Part shown: positions 1 to 8,172 of the stretch, piece after piece
Numbering within the stretch: the stretch's first letter is position 1
How the letters are laid out: each line of letters begins with the position of its first letter
Source of the DNA: Magnimaribacter mokuoloeensis
Lineage (GTDB): Bacteria; Pseudomonadota; Gammaproteobacteria; Magnimaribacterales; Magnimaribacteraceae
Direction: 5' to 3'
Assembly: GCA_041860225.1 (NCBI GenBank)
Contig: CP151794.1
Span: forward strand, 620,001-684,000
Length of the DNA stretch: 64,000 bases
Made by a program: the position numbers and the translations under genes
The notes under the pieces: generated by a model
What the model saw: only the letters and a program-made list of their open reading frames with translations
Database searches by the model: none
Told to the model about the DNA's origin: nothing

Positions 1-383
1 TTTGACCAAGCATTTTGAGGGACAGTTTCTAGCTGAGGCCCTGCCAAAGAAAAAAGCCCTTTAAGTAGTGCTGGGCCTTTAAAATAATGAGCAATGATCA
101 GTATCAGTCCCATTAACCAATGAACTATGGAGAATTTCCATTGAAGAAAAATTGGATCTCTAAGCACAAGCGTCATTAACGCAAAGGGAATTAATACACA
201 CCAAGAAAAAAATAAAACTTTAGACACCTTTCCAAGTGTTATTTTTTCTAAAGCCACCTGTATGGTTATGAATAAGAAAATTGCCAATGTAAAGTAGATA
301 AAGTCTCCGGTTAAATACCAAACAGACGCCAGTACAATTATCAGACTTAGTGGATTATTGAATATTTTGCTTAAAAGTTTCAT
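1..383 (-). CDS. YciB/IspZ-type inner membrane protein, partial
   Basis: The gene starts at 383 (ATG) on the minus strand and runs off the left edge, so only about 127 N-terminal residues are visible. I translated it by hand. It is strongly hydrophobic with several membrane helices. A central segment has the form DPIFLQWKFSIVHWLMG followed by a small GPALLKGLF motif, which is the layout of the YciB (intracellular septation protein A, IspZ) family. In E. coli YciB is an inner-membrane protein affecting cell envelope and septation. The gene lies 17 bases downstream of the tesA-like gene on the same strand, so the two may be cotranscribed. The family call rests on motif resemblance only. Confidence 0.7.
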   Translation of the reverse strand, partial: MKLLSKIFNNPLSLIIVLASVWYLTGDFIYFTLAIFLFITIQVALEKITLGKVSKVLFFSWCVLIPFALMTLVLRDPIFLQWKFSIVHWLMGLILIIAHYFKGPALLKGLFSLAGPQLETVPQNAWS

Positions 384-400
384 ATAGATTGGATATTAGC

Positions 401-1012
401 TTATTTTAAGTACTCTCTTAGGCTTTCAAATACAAATTTTGCGATTAAAGGTTGGGCTGCTTCGTTAGGATGAATGCCGTCGTCAAACATTAATTCTTTG
501 TTAAGCGCTACTTCCTCTAACATAAAAGGTATTAAAGTAACTCCTGAAGCCGCAGAAACCTTTGAATAAACTGATTCAAATTGCGTTTGATATCTCTTCC
601 CGTAGTTAGGAAGAATTTTTATTTGCATCAAAAAAACTTCAATACCTCGATCTTTGCAGGCATTTATCATTGTCATTAGATTTTGATAGATTCTGTCAGG
701 AGGATAACCCCTTAGAGCATCGTTACCCCCTAACTCTAATAATACGAAAGTAGGCTTCAACTCATCTAAGACTTTATTGATTCTTGACACACCTCCACCG
801 GTAGTTTCACCAGATACGCTGGAATTAAAAATCTTTATTTTAAAATTATCTTTCTTGAATAGAACTTCAAGATCTCTAGACCATTGCTCTTCTTTCTCCA
901 TACCGTAACCAGCGCTGATACTATCGCCGTATATAAGTAAAGAAGAAGTGCCCTCTCCTGCTATTACAGGAAATGCAAAAAAGGAAATGATTAATATTTT
1001 TAAGTAATTCAC
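401..1012 (-). CDS. tesA: GDSL esterase / acyl-CoA thioesterase I (TesA-like)
   Basis: This is a 203-residue SGNH/GDSL hydrolase. An N-terminal signal peptide (about residues 1-18) is followed by GDSIS (nucleophile S31), a GGND block and a C-terminal DGIH block (D178, H181), so the catalytic set is complete. TesA enzymes are periplasmic esterases, thioesterases and lysophospholipases. The start codon is GTG at 1012, because no in-frame ATG lies near and this start gives the intact signal peptide. The neighbour on the other strand is a ybbA-ybbP pair, the same divergent arrangement as tesA/ybbA-ybbP in E. coli, which supports the symbol. A candidate -10 (TATAAT on the minus strand) lies at 1036-1041. 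Confidence 0.85.
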   Translation of the reverse strand: MNYLKILIISFFAFPVIAGEGTSSLLIYGDSISAGYGMEKEEQWSRDLEVLFKKDNFKIKIFNSSVSGETTGGGVSRINKVLDELKPTFVLLELGGNDALRGYPPDRIYQNLMTMINACKDRGIEVFLMQIKILPNYGKRYQTQFESVYSKVSAASGVTLIPFMLEEVALNKELMFDDGIHPNEAAQPLIAKFVFESLREYLK

Positions 1013-1068
1013 TTAGTTAGATTTTTTCAATGTTTATTATAGATAAAGATTCTATTTTATATAAAACC

Positions 1069-1102
1069 AAATAGGTGTTATAGTAAGGTAATACACCTAT
1101 TT
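1069..1102. promoter_or_regulatory. Perfect 10-bp inverted repeat in the tesA/ybbA divergent promoter
   Basis: Arms AAATAGGTGT (1069-1078) and ACACCTATTT (1093-1102) are perfect complements separated by 14 bases. The element ends 10 bases before the ybbA start and overlaps the proposed ybbA -10 (1100-1105). It could be a dyad operator or a DNA/RNA hairpin; no U-tract follows, so it is not a terminator. Function is inferred. Confidence 0.4.
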
Positions 1103-1112
1103 AATCATATAA

Positions 1113-1775
1113 ATGATCCTAGAAGTAAATAAACTAAGGAAAGAAGTTTCTTCAGGTGATTCTGAATTGACGATACTTGATGATGTCAGCTTTAGCTTAG
1201 AGGAAGGACAGTCGCTTGCAATAACTGGTCCATCTGGTTCAGGAAAATCGACCCTTCTGGGTTTACTGGCTGGCTTGGATACTGCAACAAGCGGAGAAAT
1301 CTATCTAGATGAAGTCGGCCTGCATAAACTAGACGAAGAAGATCGAGCAATCCTAAGAAAGGAGAAAGTAGGATTTGTATTTCAGTCATTTGAATTATTA
1401 CCAAGCTTAACTGCTCTAGAAAATGTCATGCTACCTTCCGAACTAAAATCAGAAGATAACCCTCAAAAAAATGCCGAATACTTTCTTAAAAGAGTTGGAT
1501 TAAGCGAAAGAGAACACCATTATCCAAATCAACTTTCGGGTGGTGAACAGCAAAGGGTTGCCATAGCTAGAGCTTTTGCATGTTCTGCAAAAATACTCTT
1601 TGCAGATGAACCAACAGGAAATCTAGATCCAAAGAATGGTCAGGTTGTATCTGATTTACTTTTTGAAGTTAATTCAGAAACAGACAATGCATTAGTAATA
1701 GTGACTCATGATCTAGAGTTGGCAAATAGGTGTGATAAACGCATAGACCTTAAACTTGGAAGAATAGTCGAATAA
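1113..1775 (+). CDS. ybbA: ABC transporter ATPase, YbbA/LolD type
   Basis: This 220-residue ABC ATPase has all motifs: Walker A GPSGSGKST (39-47), Q-loop Q91, signature LSGGEQQR (141-148), Walker B ending in DE (161-166) and the switch histidine H199. Its length and motif spelling match the LolD/MacB/YbbA group, which powers extraction of lipophilic or envelope substrates. The next gene is the matching permease, overlapping by one base (TAATG), so the two are translationally coupled. There is no Shine-Dalgarno. A TTTAAT hexamer lies 7 bases before the ATG, so transcription could begin near the start codon. With tesA alongside, this is the conserved tesA-ybbA-ybbP locus; the transported substrate is not known to me. 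Confidence 0.85.
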   Translation: MILEVNKLRKEVSSGDSELTILDDVSFSLEEGQSLAITGPSGSGKSTLLGLLAGLDTATSGEIYLDEVGLHKLDEEDRAILRKEKVGFVFQSFELLPSLTALENVMLPSELKSEDNPQKNAEYFLKRVGLSEREHHYPNQLSGGEQQRVAIARAFACSAKILFADEPTGNLDPKNGQVVSDLLFEVNSETDNALVIVTHDLELANRCDKRIDLKLGRIVE

Positions 1776-4204
1776 TGCTTTTGAGTTTATCTTTAAAACT
1801 CTTTACCAGAGAAGTGCGGTCGGGTTACTTAACTTCTATGTTAGCGTCTTTAATCCTCGCAATAACTATAGTTTCAGGCATTTCTCTATTTACAGACAGA
1901 TTAGAACAGGCTCTCAACACTGAAACAGAGGAGTTTCTGGGCGGAAAGCTTAAATTTGAATCAAACCAGAATTCAATAAAAGCTGTTATTGAAGATTTAG
2001 AACTTGAAGAAACAAACCATATGGAAATGGTTTTATTTGCCTCTGTAATCTTTTCGGGCGATGAAATGCAACTTAGCTCAGTTAAGGCTGTAGATAATTA
2101 CTATCCTCTTATTGGTGAACTTGAGCTTAAAAATTCTTCTGGTTTATTCAAAGTCAGTTCAAATCCAGAGCCAGGTACTGTATGGATGGATGAGAGACTT
2201 CAAAACCTACTACTACTTGACTATGGTGACGAGATTTTTTTAGGAGATGCAAAGCTTATTTTTACAGCTACTATCATCTACGAACCTGATAGAGCTTCTG
2301 GAAATTTTGCATTCGCTCCTAAAACTATAATGAATATGTTGGACGTTGAATCCACAAATGTTATCCAGCCTGGAAGTAGAGTGGAATACAACTATCTCTT
2401 CAACGGGCCGGATGAGGAAATAGCAAAAATAAAAGAAAAGCTAGAAAAAGAAAAAGAGAATGGCGATGACATAGAGACCCTCAGTGAAGACACTAGTTCT
2501 TTAGGGCGAACAGTAGATAGATCAGAAAACTTCTTTCTTCTAGGAGGTCTCATAGCGGTATTGCTCTCAGCTTGCACTATTGGTATAGCCTCCCAACGAT
2601 TTACAAGAAGACATGTAGGTTATGTAGCTATCTTGAAAACGTTAGGTATGACAACATTTCAAATCAAAGCCTTATATTTCCTTCTTTTTCTTTATACCAC
2701 TCTGTTAACTTTAGCCGTAGGATTGTCTTTGGGATGGTTACTTCAATCCAACTTTATAAATCTCATGTCTTCTTATTTTCCTACTGAACTACCGGTACCG
2801 AGTATTTATCCACTTTTTGTGACATGTCTAACAGCTCTTATCTGTCAATTTGGTTTTATTTATCCCCATATATTGAAGCTATTGTCTGTCTCTCCGATGC
2901 GTGTATTAAAAGATGATATAGCTTTCAATCAAGAAACTATCCCTGTATTTTTTATAGGTGCAATTGCTTTTCTTTTTTTACTCTATCTCTATACCAATCA
3001 ATTGACCTTATCGCTAATTATATTTTTGGGAGTGGTAGGATTTTCTCTTGCCGGGATTGGCCTCATTTATCTTTTGCTTGGAAAGAGTGAAACAGGTTTA
3101 GGTGCTTCGAGCTCACTTAAATTAGCATTATCTGAACTTCGAAGAAGAAAACTAGGTAACTCTTTTCAAATCTTTGCTTTTACTATAGCTATAGGGCTTA
3201 GCTTAATTACTTTCTCAGCAAGCAAAAATTTACTTGGTTCCTGGCAAGGGTCCATACCTGACGACTCACCGAACAACTTTGCTATCAACATAACTGATGA
3301 AGATAAAAATGGAATGGAATCATTCTTCAGAGAGAATCAAATAGATCCAACTCCTTTTTTTCCAGTAACAAACGCAACCATAGAGAGAGGGGAAGAAGAT
3401 CAGGAGTTGATTGATAGGAATTTCAACATAACTTGGATCAACAATTTACCGGAACAAAATGAAATATCTTCAGGTGCGTGGTTTTCAGACGATGCAATTA
3501 ATGGTTTATCAATTTCTGATGGTATTGCTGAAAGATATGATCTGAAGATAGGAGACGAAGTATTTCTTAAGGTTAATGAAGAAGTAATTGAGACTTATAT
3601 CCAAAGCGTTAGGACGGTAAATTGGGATAGCTTTTCTCCTAATTTCTTTGTAATTGGTCACCCTTCCCTATTTAAGAATATTAACTCTAATTACATTACG
3701 TCATTTTATATTCCTACAGAAAGGCAACAAGTTGCAGCTGAATTAATGAGAAAATTTAGAACAGTATCAGTCTTCTCAATTGAGGAGTTGATAGATCAAG
3801 TAAAAGAGATAATAGGCCAGGTTACGAAGGCCTTAAATTCTATTTTATTACTAACGTGTTTAAGTGCTATTTTTCTTGCCTTTTCTGCTTTACAAGATGG
3901 ATTTAGTGTCAGAAAACATCAATCTGCTATTCTTCGGACTCTAGGTGCATCTAACTCATTAATTAAATCTTCAGCTCTTATAGAGTTCGCTTTATTAGGT
4001 GTTATTTCAGGAACTTTGGGCTCTTTGTTAGCCTATGGAGGAATTTACTTTATAGAAACAAAAGTATTCGAAACCACAGCCAATTTCTATCCCGAGATAT
4101 GGATCATGGGTCCCCTCATAGGACTTTTTGTAGTTTCAGTTTTGTGCTTCTATCTGATCAATGGAATTATCAAACAATCGCCTAAAGAACTGTTAATGAG
4201 ATAG
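1775..4204 (+). CDS. ybbP: FtsX-like ABC permease, YbbP type
   Basis: The 809-residue protein has the two-half FtsX/MacB permease layout: an N-terminal membrane helix, a large periplasmic domain (about residues 40-245), three helices around 250-375, additional helices around 390-440, a second periplasmic domain (about 470-680), and a final three-helix bundle with a conserved RxHxxAILRTLGAS-type cytoplasmic loop. That double FtsX arrangement and the length fit YbbP. It should form the membrane part of the transporter with the preceding ATPase. Its start overlaps the ATPase stop. A strong bidirectional terminator follows at 4209-4236, the only convergent junction in the window with a spacer and terminator. 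Confidence 0.82.
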   Translation: MLLSLSLKLFTREVRSGYLTSMLASLILAITIVSGISLFTDRLEQALNTETEEFLGGKLKFESNQNSIKAVIEDLELEETNHMEMVLFASVIFSGDEMQLSSVKAVDNYYPLIGELELKNSSGLFKVSSNPEPGTVWMDERLQNLLLLDYGDEIFLGDAKLIFTATIIYEPDRASGNFAFAPKTIMNMLDVESTNVIQPGSRVEYNYLFNGPDEEIAKIKEKLEKEKENGDDIETLSEDTSSLGRTVDRSENFFLLGGLIAVLLSACTIGIASQRFTRRHVGYVAILKTLGMTTFQIKALYFLLFLYTTLLTLAVGLSLGWLLQSNFINLMSSYFPTELPVPSIYPLFVTCLTALICQFGFIYPHILKLLSVSPMRVLKDDIAFNQETIPVFFIGAIAFLFLLYLYTNQLTLSLIIFLGVVGFSLAGIGLIYLLLGKSETGLGASSSLKLALSELRRRKLGNSFQIFAFTIAIGLSLITFSASKNLLGSWQGSIPDDSPNNFAINITDEDKNGMESFFRENQIDPTPFFPVTNATIERGEEDQELIDRNFNITWINNLPEQNEISSGAWFSDDAINGLSISDGIAERYDLKIGDEVFLKVNEEVIETYIQSVRTVNWDSFSPNFFVIGHPSLFKNINSNYITSFYIPTERQQVAAELMRKFRTVSVFSIEELIDQVKEIIGQVTKALNSILLLTCLSAIFLAFSALQDGFSVRKHQSAILRTLGASNSLIKSSALIEFALLGVISGTLGSLLAYGGIYFIETKVFETTANFYPEIWIMGPLIGLFVVSVLCFYLINGIIKQSPKELLMR

Positions 4205-4208
4205 ATAT

Positions 4209-4236
4209 AAAAAAGCCTGCTTATGCAGGCTTTTTT
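4209..4236. terminator. Bidirectional intrinsic terminator between ybbP and TonB receptor 1
   Basis: A perfect stem has arms of A-run plus GCCTGC (4209-4220) and GCAGGC plus T-run (4225-4236) around a TTAT loop. A U-tract is present in both reading directions, so it can stop both convergent transcripts. Confidence 0.9.
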
Positions 4237-4252
4237 ATATTTTGGTATCTAC

Positions 4253-7129
4253 TTAGTAAGCACCAAATTTCTTAGTGAAAGAAATACCACCCATTCTAGG
4301 TAGTGTTGGAACAACAGATCTAAGGAAACCTTGAGTTTCGTCATCTGTTGACATGTTTCTAACACCAATCTTATCCATAACGTTATTGATGAAGAACATA
4401 ACTTCTAAATCGCCTTCGTTATTAGTCCATGTAGCTTTAACATCTACACGACTGAATGCTGGAGAAATATCATAAGGAAGAGCAGCATCGGACCAGATGA
4501 TTTCATCTGTCCAAGATATACCCACTAGGTAATCTATAGATCCATCCAATACATCTTCTTGAGTGTAGTTAGAATAAACTGACATTTTGTTTTCAGGTAT
4601 TCTTTCCATTCTCACACCATTGATAGGTCTTTCTCTCTCTTTAATTGAATATAGAGATCCAGGAGCATTAGGGTTGTTAACCTCAATTACACCCTGATTA
4701 CCAAATGCATCTACTATTTCTTCTGAGTATTTTGCATCTGTGTAACTGTAGTTTCCTCCAATGATCCAATTAGGTTGAGGCATGTAAATAACCTCTAACT
4801 CTAGACCAGTAGTTTCAGCTTCAGGATATCCAATAACAGAAGTACTTACTCCTCCTAGGAAACTTTGCGATTCAAACTGACCATGAATATTTTCATAAAC
4901 ATATTGGTAAGTTGAAGCATTAATCTGGAGAGTATTGTCCATGTATGAACCTTTATGACCTATCTCATAAGAAGTAACATTTTCCGAATCATAGCTTGGG
5001 AATGCTGAGAAATAACCAAGGTTAAATCCACCAGCTCTATGACCAGTAGTCACTGAGAAGTACCAAAGGGCATTATCTGTAGGAGAATAGTCAACGTTTA
5101 CTCTGTAATTAGATTCTTCGAATTCTCTCTCCATCGATCTATAGAAAGAACGAGAATAAGGAATACCTTTAAATCTAATAATGCCTTCTCCTGTTGGAGT
5201 ACCATCCGCATTTAAAGCTCCAGTCGCTTGGTTAAAGGCAAAGAGTTGTGCAGCTTGAAGTTCAACCTCGTTATATTGAACTAGGTTTTCTTCAGCAACT
5301 TTCTCATCTTCACTGTATGACCCACCTAAAGTGATTGCCCAAGTATCATTAATTTGGTACTCAGTCTGGAAATAAACAGCATATGCATCTGTTTTATTTT
5401 CAGTCTGCCATACAAAAGTTGTTCCAGGTGAAGGGTTAGGACCATTCCTAAGAACAGCATTTTCTCCGTCCCAAGGTCCTGAAATAATACATACCTGAGT
5501 TAAAGCAGGATCAGAAAAATCAGGAACAGGAGCAAAGCCTAAAAGACTGAAAATACCACAACCTGTATCTCTAGCAGTGTAAGGTCCTACAGTGGTTGGG
5601 AAAGCTGGTACAGTTGGATTTTCTCCGCCATACAAAGCAACCGCTGTTAACATTTGTACTTGTCTAGAAGCTCCAGGTGCTGCAGCAGCAACAGTAGCTC
5701 CATAGTCAGCTGGTTGTGAATATCTTGCATCTCCGTTCGGATTAAAGTAATCCAAGTCTTGATCAATTTCTTCATGGTATTCGAATAATCCACCAACAAA
5801 ACTCCAGTCATCTGTTATGTCCCAGAAGAATTGAAATTCATGTTGATAGTTTTCATTCTCTTGCATCGCGTGGAATTGTTCGTCATAAAGCGGGTTACCT
5901 GTCCTGTCATCATCAGTTATCCTTGTGTAGAGATAGTCTGTGTAAGAGCCAATATATTTAACAGTTAAATCGTCTCTCATATCCCAAGTATAGTTAACAG
6001 TTCCTGCTTGATGATCAAAGTATTCATCGTTGTATCCATTAGTTGAAGTAACTAGATCCGCTCCGTCTAGTGAAGGGATACTTTTACCATCACCCAACAT
6101 AGTAGCTGCAAGAATATTTGCGTCATACCCAAAAGCAAAGTTAGGACTAACACCAGTGCCTGCAAATAATGCAGGGTCAACACCTGGAACTAGGAATTGT
6201 CCAAATCTTTGAAGTCCTTTGTGGTTAAACTCAAATATTTGATAACCAGGAGTAGCACAATTCGCTACAGTCCTATCAGTTAAGCTAGAACAAGGAGTAT
6301 TAGGATCGACTGGTCTATATCCATGTACCATCAGATCGTTTCTTCTTACATTGCCTCCGTATTCACTAGTTGTGAGTAGTCCGGCACCTTGAGCAGAACT
6401 GATAATTCTTCCATAACTTCTTTCGTTACCTCTCACATCAAGAGTATGGTTATCATTTTCCCATCTAAGCGCTAAAGTATAGTTTTCATCCTCGTAACTA
6501 TCTAAGTCTTCACCAGCACCAAGATCTTTAATAACACCATCACGGCTTCTATTAACAACAATCAATCTGGCACTTAGGTTGTCAGTTAGGCCTCCATTAA
6601 TGAATCCGTAGCCTTCAGCCATGCCATAACTTCCAACTAAAGTTCTTACTTCAGCAGCAAAGTCTTGTGAAGGCTTTGCAGTTATAAAGTTCACAGCTCC
6701 ACCAATACTGTTTCTGCCATATAGAGTTCCTTGAGGTCCTCTTAGAATCTCAATTCTTTCAATGTCATAAAGTCCGTTATCAGTTGAAGCTATACCAAAG
6801 TCTACTGAGTAAGCACCATCAACGTAAGTTCCAACTCCTGGATCTCCTCCAAGTGCTCTAAACATCCTACCAATACCTCTAATAGAAATATCATAAGGTT
6901 GAATAGTTGTAGCAGGAATATAGTTCTGTAAATCTTCCTGGTTTCTTAAGTTAAGGGCTTCGATTAACGTAGAATCGAAAGCAGTAATTGAGATAGCAGT
7001 ATCTTGAATAGAAGATGCCTGCCTCTCTGCGGTTACGATTACCTCTTCAATCCCTCCAGTATTTTCATCGTCAGAAAATACCAAGAAAGGAGTTAAGGCA
7101 AAAGTTAGGAAAAAGATTATCTTTTTCAT
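4253..7129 (-). CDS. TonB-dependent outer-membrane receptor 1
   Basis: This is a 958-residue receptor with a signal peptide, a TonB-box-like EEVIVTAER segment, a plug domain containing RGIGR, VDGAY and ERIEILRGPQGTLYGRNS (the classic plug signature), and a long beta-barrel ending in an aromatic residue (GAY). I start it at ATG 7129 rather than 7162 because a strong GGGGAGG sits 7 bases upstream of 7129 and the signal peptide begins there. Such receptors take up ferric siderophores, vitamins, glycans or other large ligands using the proton-motive force through TonB; the plug resembles the broad iron-complex/glycan class, but the ligand cannot be read from sequence. It is transcribed toward the terminator at 4209-4236. 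Confidence 0.92.
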   Translation of the reverse strand: MKKIIFFLTFALTPFLVFSDDENTGGIEEVIVTAERQASSIQDTAISITAFDSTLIEALNLRNQEDLQNYIPATTIQPYDISIRGIGRMFRALGGDPGVGTYVDGAYSVDFGIASTDNGLYDIERIEILRGPQGTLYGRNSIGGAVNFITAKPSQDFAAEVRTLVGSYGMAEGYGFINGGLTDNLSARLIVVNRSRDGVIKDLGAGEDLDSYEDENYTLALRWENDNHTLDVRGNERSYGRIISSAQGAGLLTTSEYGGNVRRNDLMVHGYRPVDPNTPCSSLTDRTVANCATPGYQIFEFNHKGLQRFGQFLVPGVDPALFAGTGVSPNFAFGYDANILAATMLGDGKSIPSLDGADLVTSTNGYNDEYFDHQAGTVNYTWDMRDDLTVKYIGSYTDYLYTRITDDDRTGNPLYDEQFHAMQENENYQHEFQFFWDITDDWSFVGGLFEYHEEIDQDLDYFNPNGDARYSQPADYGATVAAAAPGASRQVQMLTAVALYGGENPTVPAFPTTVGPYTARDTGCGIFSLLGFAPVPDFSDPALTQVCIISGPWDGENAVLRNGPNPSPGTTFVWQTENKTDAYAVYFQTEYQINDTWAITLGGSYSEDEKVAEENLVQYNEVELQAAQLFAFNQATGALNADGTPTGEGIIRFKGIPYSRSFYRSMEREFEESNYRVNVDYSPTDNALWYFSVTTGHRAGGFNLGYFSAFPSYDSENVTSYEIGHKGSYMDNTLQINASTYQYVYENIHGQFESQSFLGGVSTSVIGYPEAETTGLELEVIYMPQPNWIIGGNYSYTDAKYSEEIVDAFGNQGVIEVNNPNAPGSLYSIKERERPINGVRMERIPENKMSVYSNYTQEDVLDGSIDYLVGISWTDEIIWSDAALPYDISPAFSRVDVKATWTNNEGDLEVMFFINNVMDKIGVRNMSTDDETQGFLRSVVPTLPRMGGISFTKKFGAY

Positions 7130-7143
7130 GAAACCTCCCCAAA
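7130..7143 (-). promoter_or_regulatory. GGGG leader/RBS of TonB receptor 1
   Basis: Minus-strand TTTGGGGAGG with the GGGG at 7137-7140, 7 bases before ATG 7129. It decides the start over the upstream ATG at 7162. The same TTTGGGG-type element precedes the other three TonB receptor genes in the window. Confidence 0.65.
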
Positions 7144-7190
7144 GTTTCATCAGAGGACTCATCCTTAAGTTCTACTGAATAAGTTTTTTG

Positions 7191-7213
7191 TCCAAAAAAG
7201 TCCTTTTTTTGGA
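7191..7213 (-). terminator. Possible weak A/T-rich terminator after the CPBP protease gene
   Basis: Nine-base arms TCCAAAAAA (7191-7199) and TTTTTTGGA (7205-7213) flank a 5-base loop, 50 bases beyond the stop at 7263. The stem is almost all A:T and has no clean U-tract, so termination is uncertain. Confidence 0.3.
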
Positions 7214-7262
7214 AAATATAACTATCAAAATACCTCTAATTTGGGAATCTATCAAGAAAAAT

Positions 7263-7982
7263 CTAATAGAAAAAATAAGCCATACCAAAAGCAAAAGTAT
7301 TATTTATGGCATGTAGGACTATTGGCAAGCTAAGTGAGTTATAAGCCATTCTTATGTAACCCAGAAATATACCGAAGATAAACAAGACTAATAAGATCAA
7401 AGGTTCATACTGAAAATGTATGATGGTCCACAAAAAGCTGCTAAGAGTAACAGCCCCCCATCCGCCTAATTGAGTTCTTTTCAGTTGAGAGAAGAGAAAA
7501 CCTCGAAACAAGAACTCTTCAGCAATTGGAGCGATGATTATGACGGAAATAAGACCAAGAATAATTGGATCTGATAACATAAAAGTGATAAATCCCTCAG
7601 GCATTTCAATATCCAATGCCCACATATAGATCTCTTCAAGTGCTATGAATGCAAACAGCATTAGAGTTCCATAGGTAGTATCTCTTTTATTTATTCTTAA
7701 TGAACCTAGGTCATTTAGATCGATATTTCTCTTTTTCATCCTCCAAATCATGAAAGCGATTAGAGCTGTCATAGAAAAAATGGATGTTAGGTTATCTGCT
7801 ATTGGATGAAGCTTAACTTCACCTAGATAATTCATATCAACCAGAACAGGGTTTTGATAAACCCACTCTCCTAAGCTACCAATCAGTAATGCAAAAGGAA
7901 CAGGTATTAAGTTAAATGTCAGGAAGACAAATAGAATTGCCCACCAAGCACTAAAATATTGTGTTGAATTATCTGTAGACAT
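7263..7982 (-). CDS. CPBP-family intramembrane metalloprotease (CAAX protease-like)
   Basis: This 239-residue polytopic membrane protein carries the three ABI/CPBP motifs: EEFLFR (155-160), a histidine after a hydrophobic helix (H189) and HAINN (224-228). These are the glutamates, histidines and asparagine of the Rce1-like active site. About six to eight membrane segments are visible. Bacterial members process membrane proteins or bacteriocin-type peptides, but this one has no informative partner: TonB receptor 1 follows on the same strand and an amidohydrolase precedes it. There is no Shine-Dalgarno. TAATAT lies 6 bases before the ATG (7989-7994), compatible with a leaderless transcript. Confidence 0.8.
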   Translation of the reverse strand: MSTDNSTQYFSAWWAILFVFLTFNLIPVPFALLIGSLGEWVYQNPVLVDMNYLGEVKLHPIADNLTSIFSMTALIAFMIWRMKKRNIDLNDLGSLRINKRDTTYGTLMLFAFIALEEIYMWALDIEMPEGFITFMLSDPIILGLISVIIIAPIAEEFLFRGFLFSQLKRTQLGGWGAVTLSSFLWTIIHFQYEPLILLVLFIFGIFLGYIRMAYNSLSLPIVLHAINNTFAFGMAYFFY

Positions 7983-8020
7983 AAATGGATATTAAGACAA
8001 AGTGTCGCTAAATGAAAGGA

Positions 8021-8048
8021 AGTAGCCAATCATTCTTGCTTGGCTACT
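8021..8048. repeat. Nine-base inverted repeat in the amidohydrolase-CPBP gap
   Basis: AGTAGCCAA (8021-8029) and TTGGCTACT (8040-8048) flank a 10-base loop. A second, 7-base pair, AATGACA (8102-8108) and TGTCATT (8120-8126), lies nearby. Neither has a proper U-tract. They could be a weak terminator for the amidohydrolase gene or a processed RNA structure. The rest of this roughly 190-base gap shows nothing I recognise. Confidence 0.35.
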
Positions 8049-8172
8049 AAACTCTAGAAGGATTAAACCTTCATTCAATAAACTTTGGGGGTAGTTTTTT
8101 GAATGACATCAGTCTATCTTGTCATTGTGACAAAGAAATTCATTAAAGTGACTTAATTGAAAACTCTGAAGT

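Noticed and set aside
7163..7262. Longer N-terminus of TonB receptor 1 from ATG 7162
   Set aside because: The GGGGAGG ribosome site and signal peptide both point to ATG 7129.
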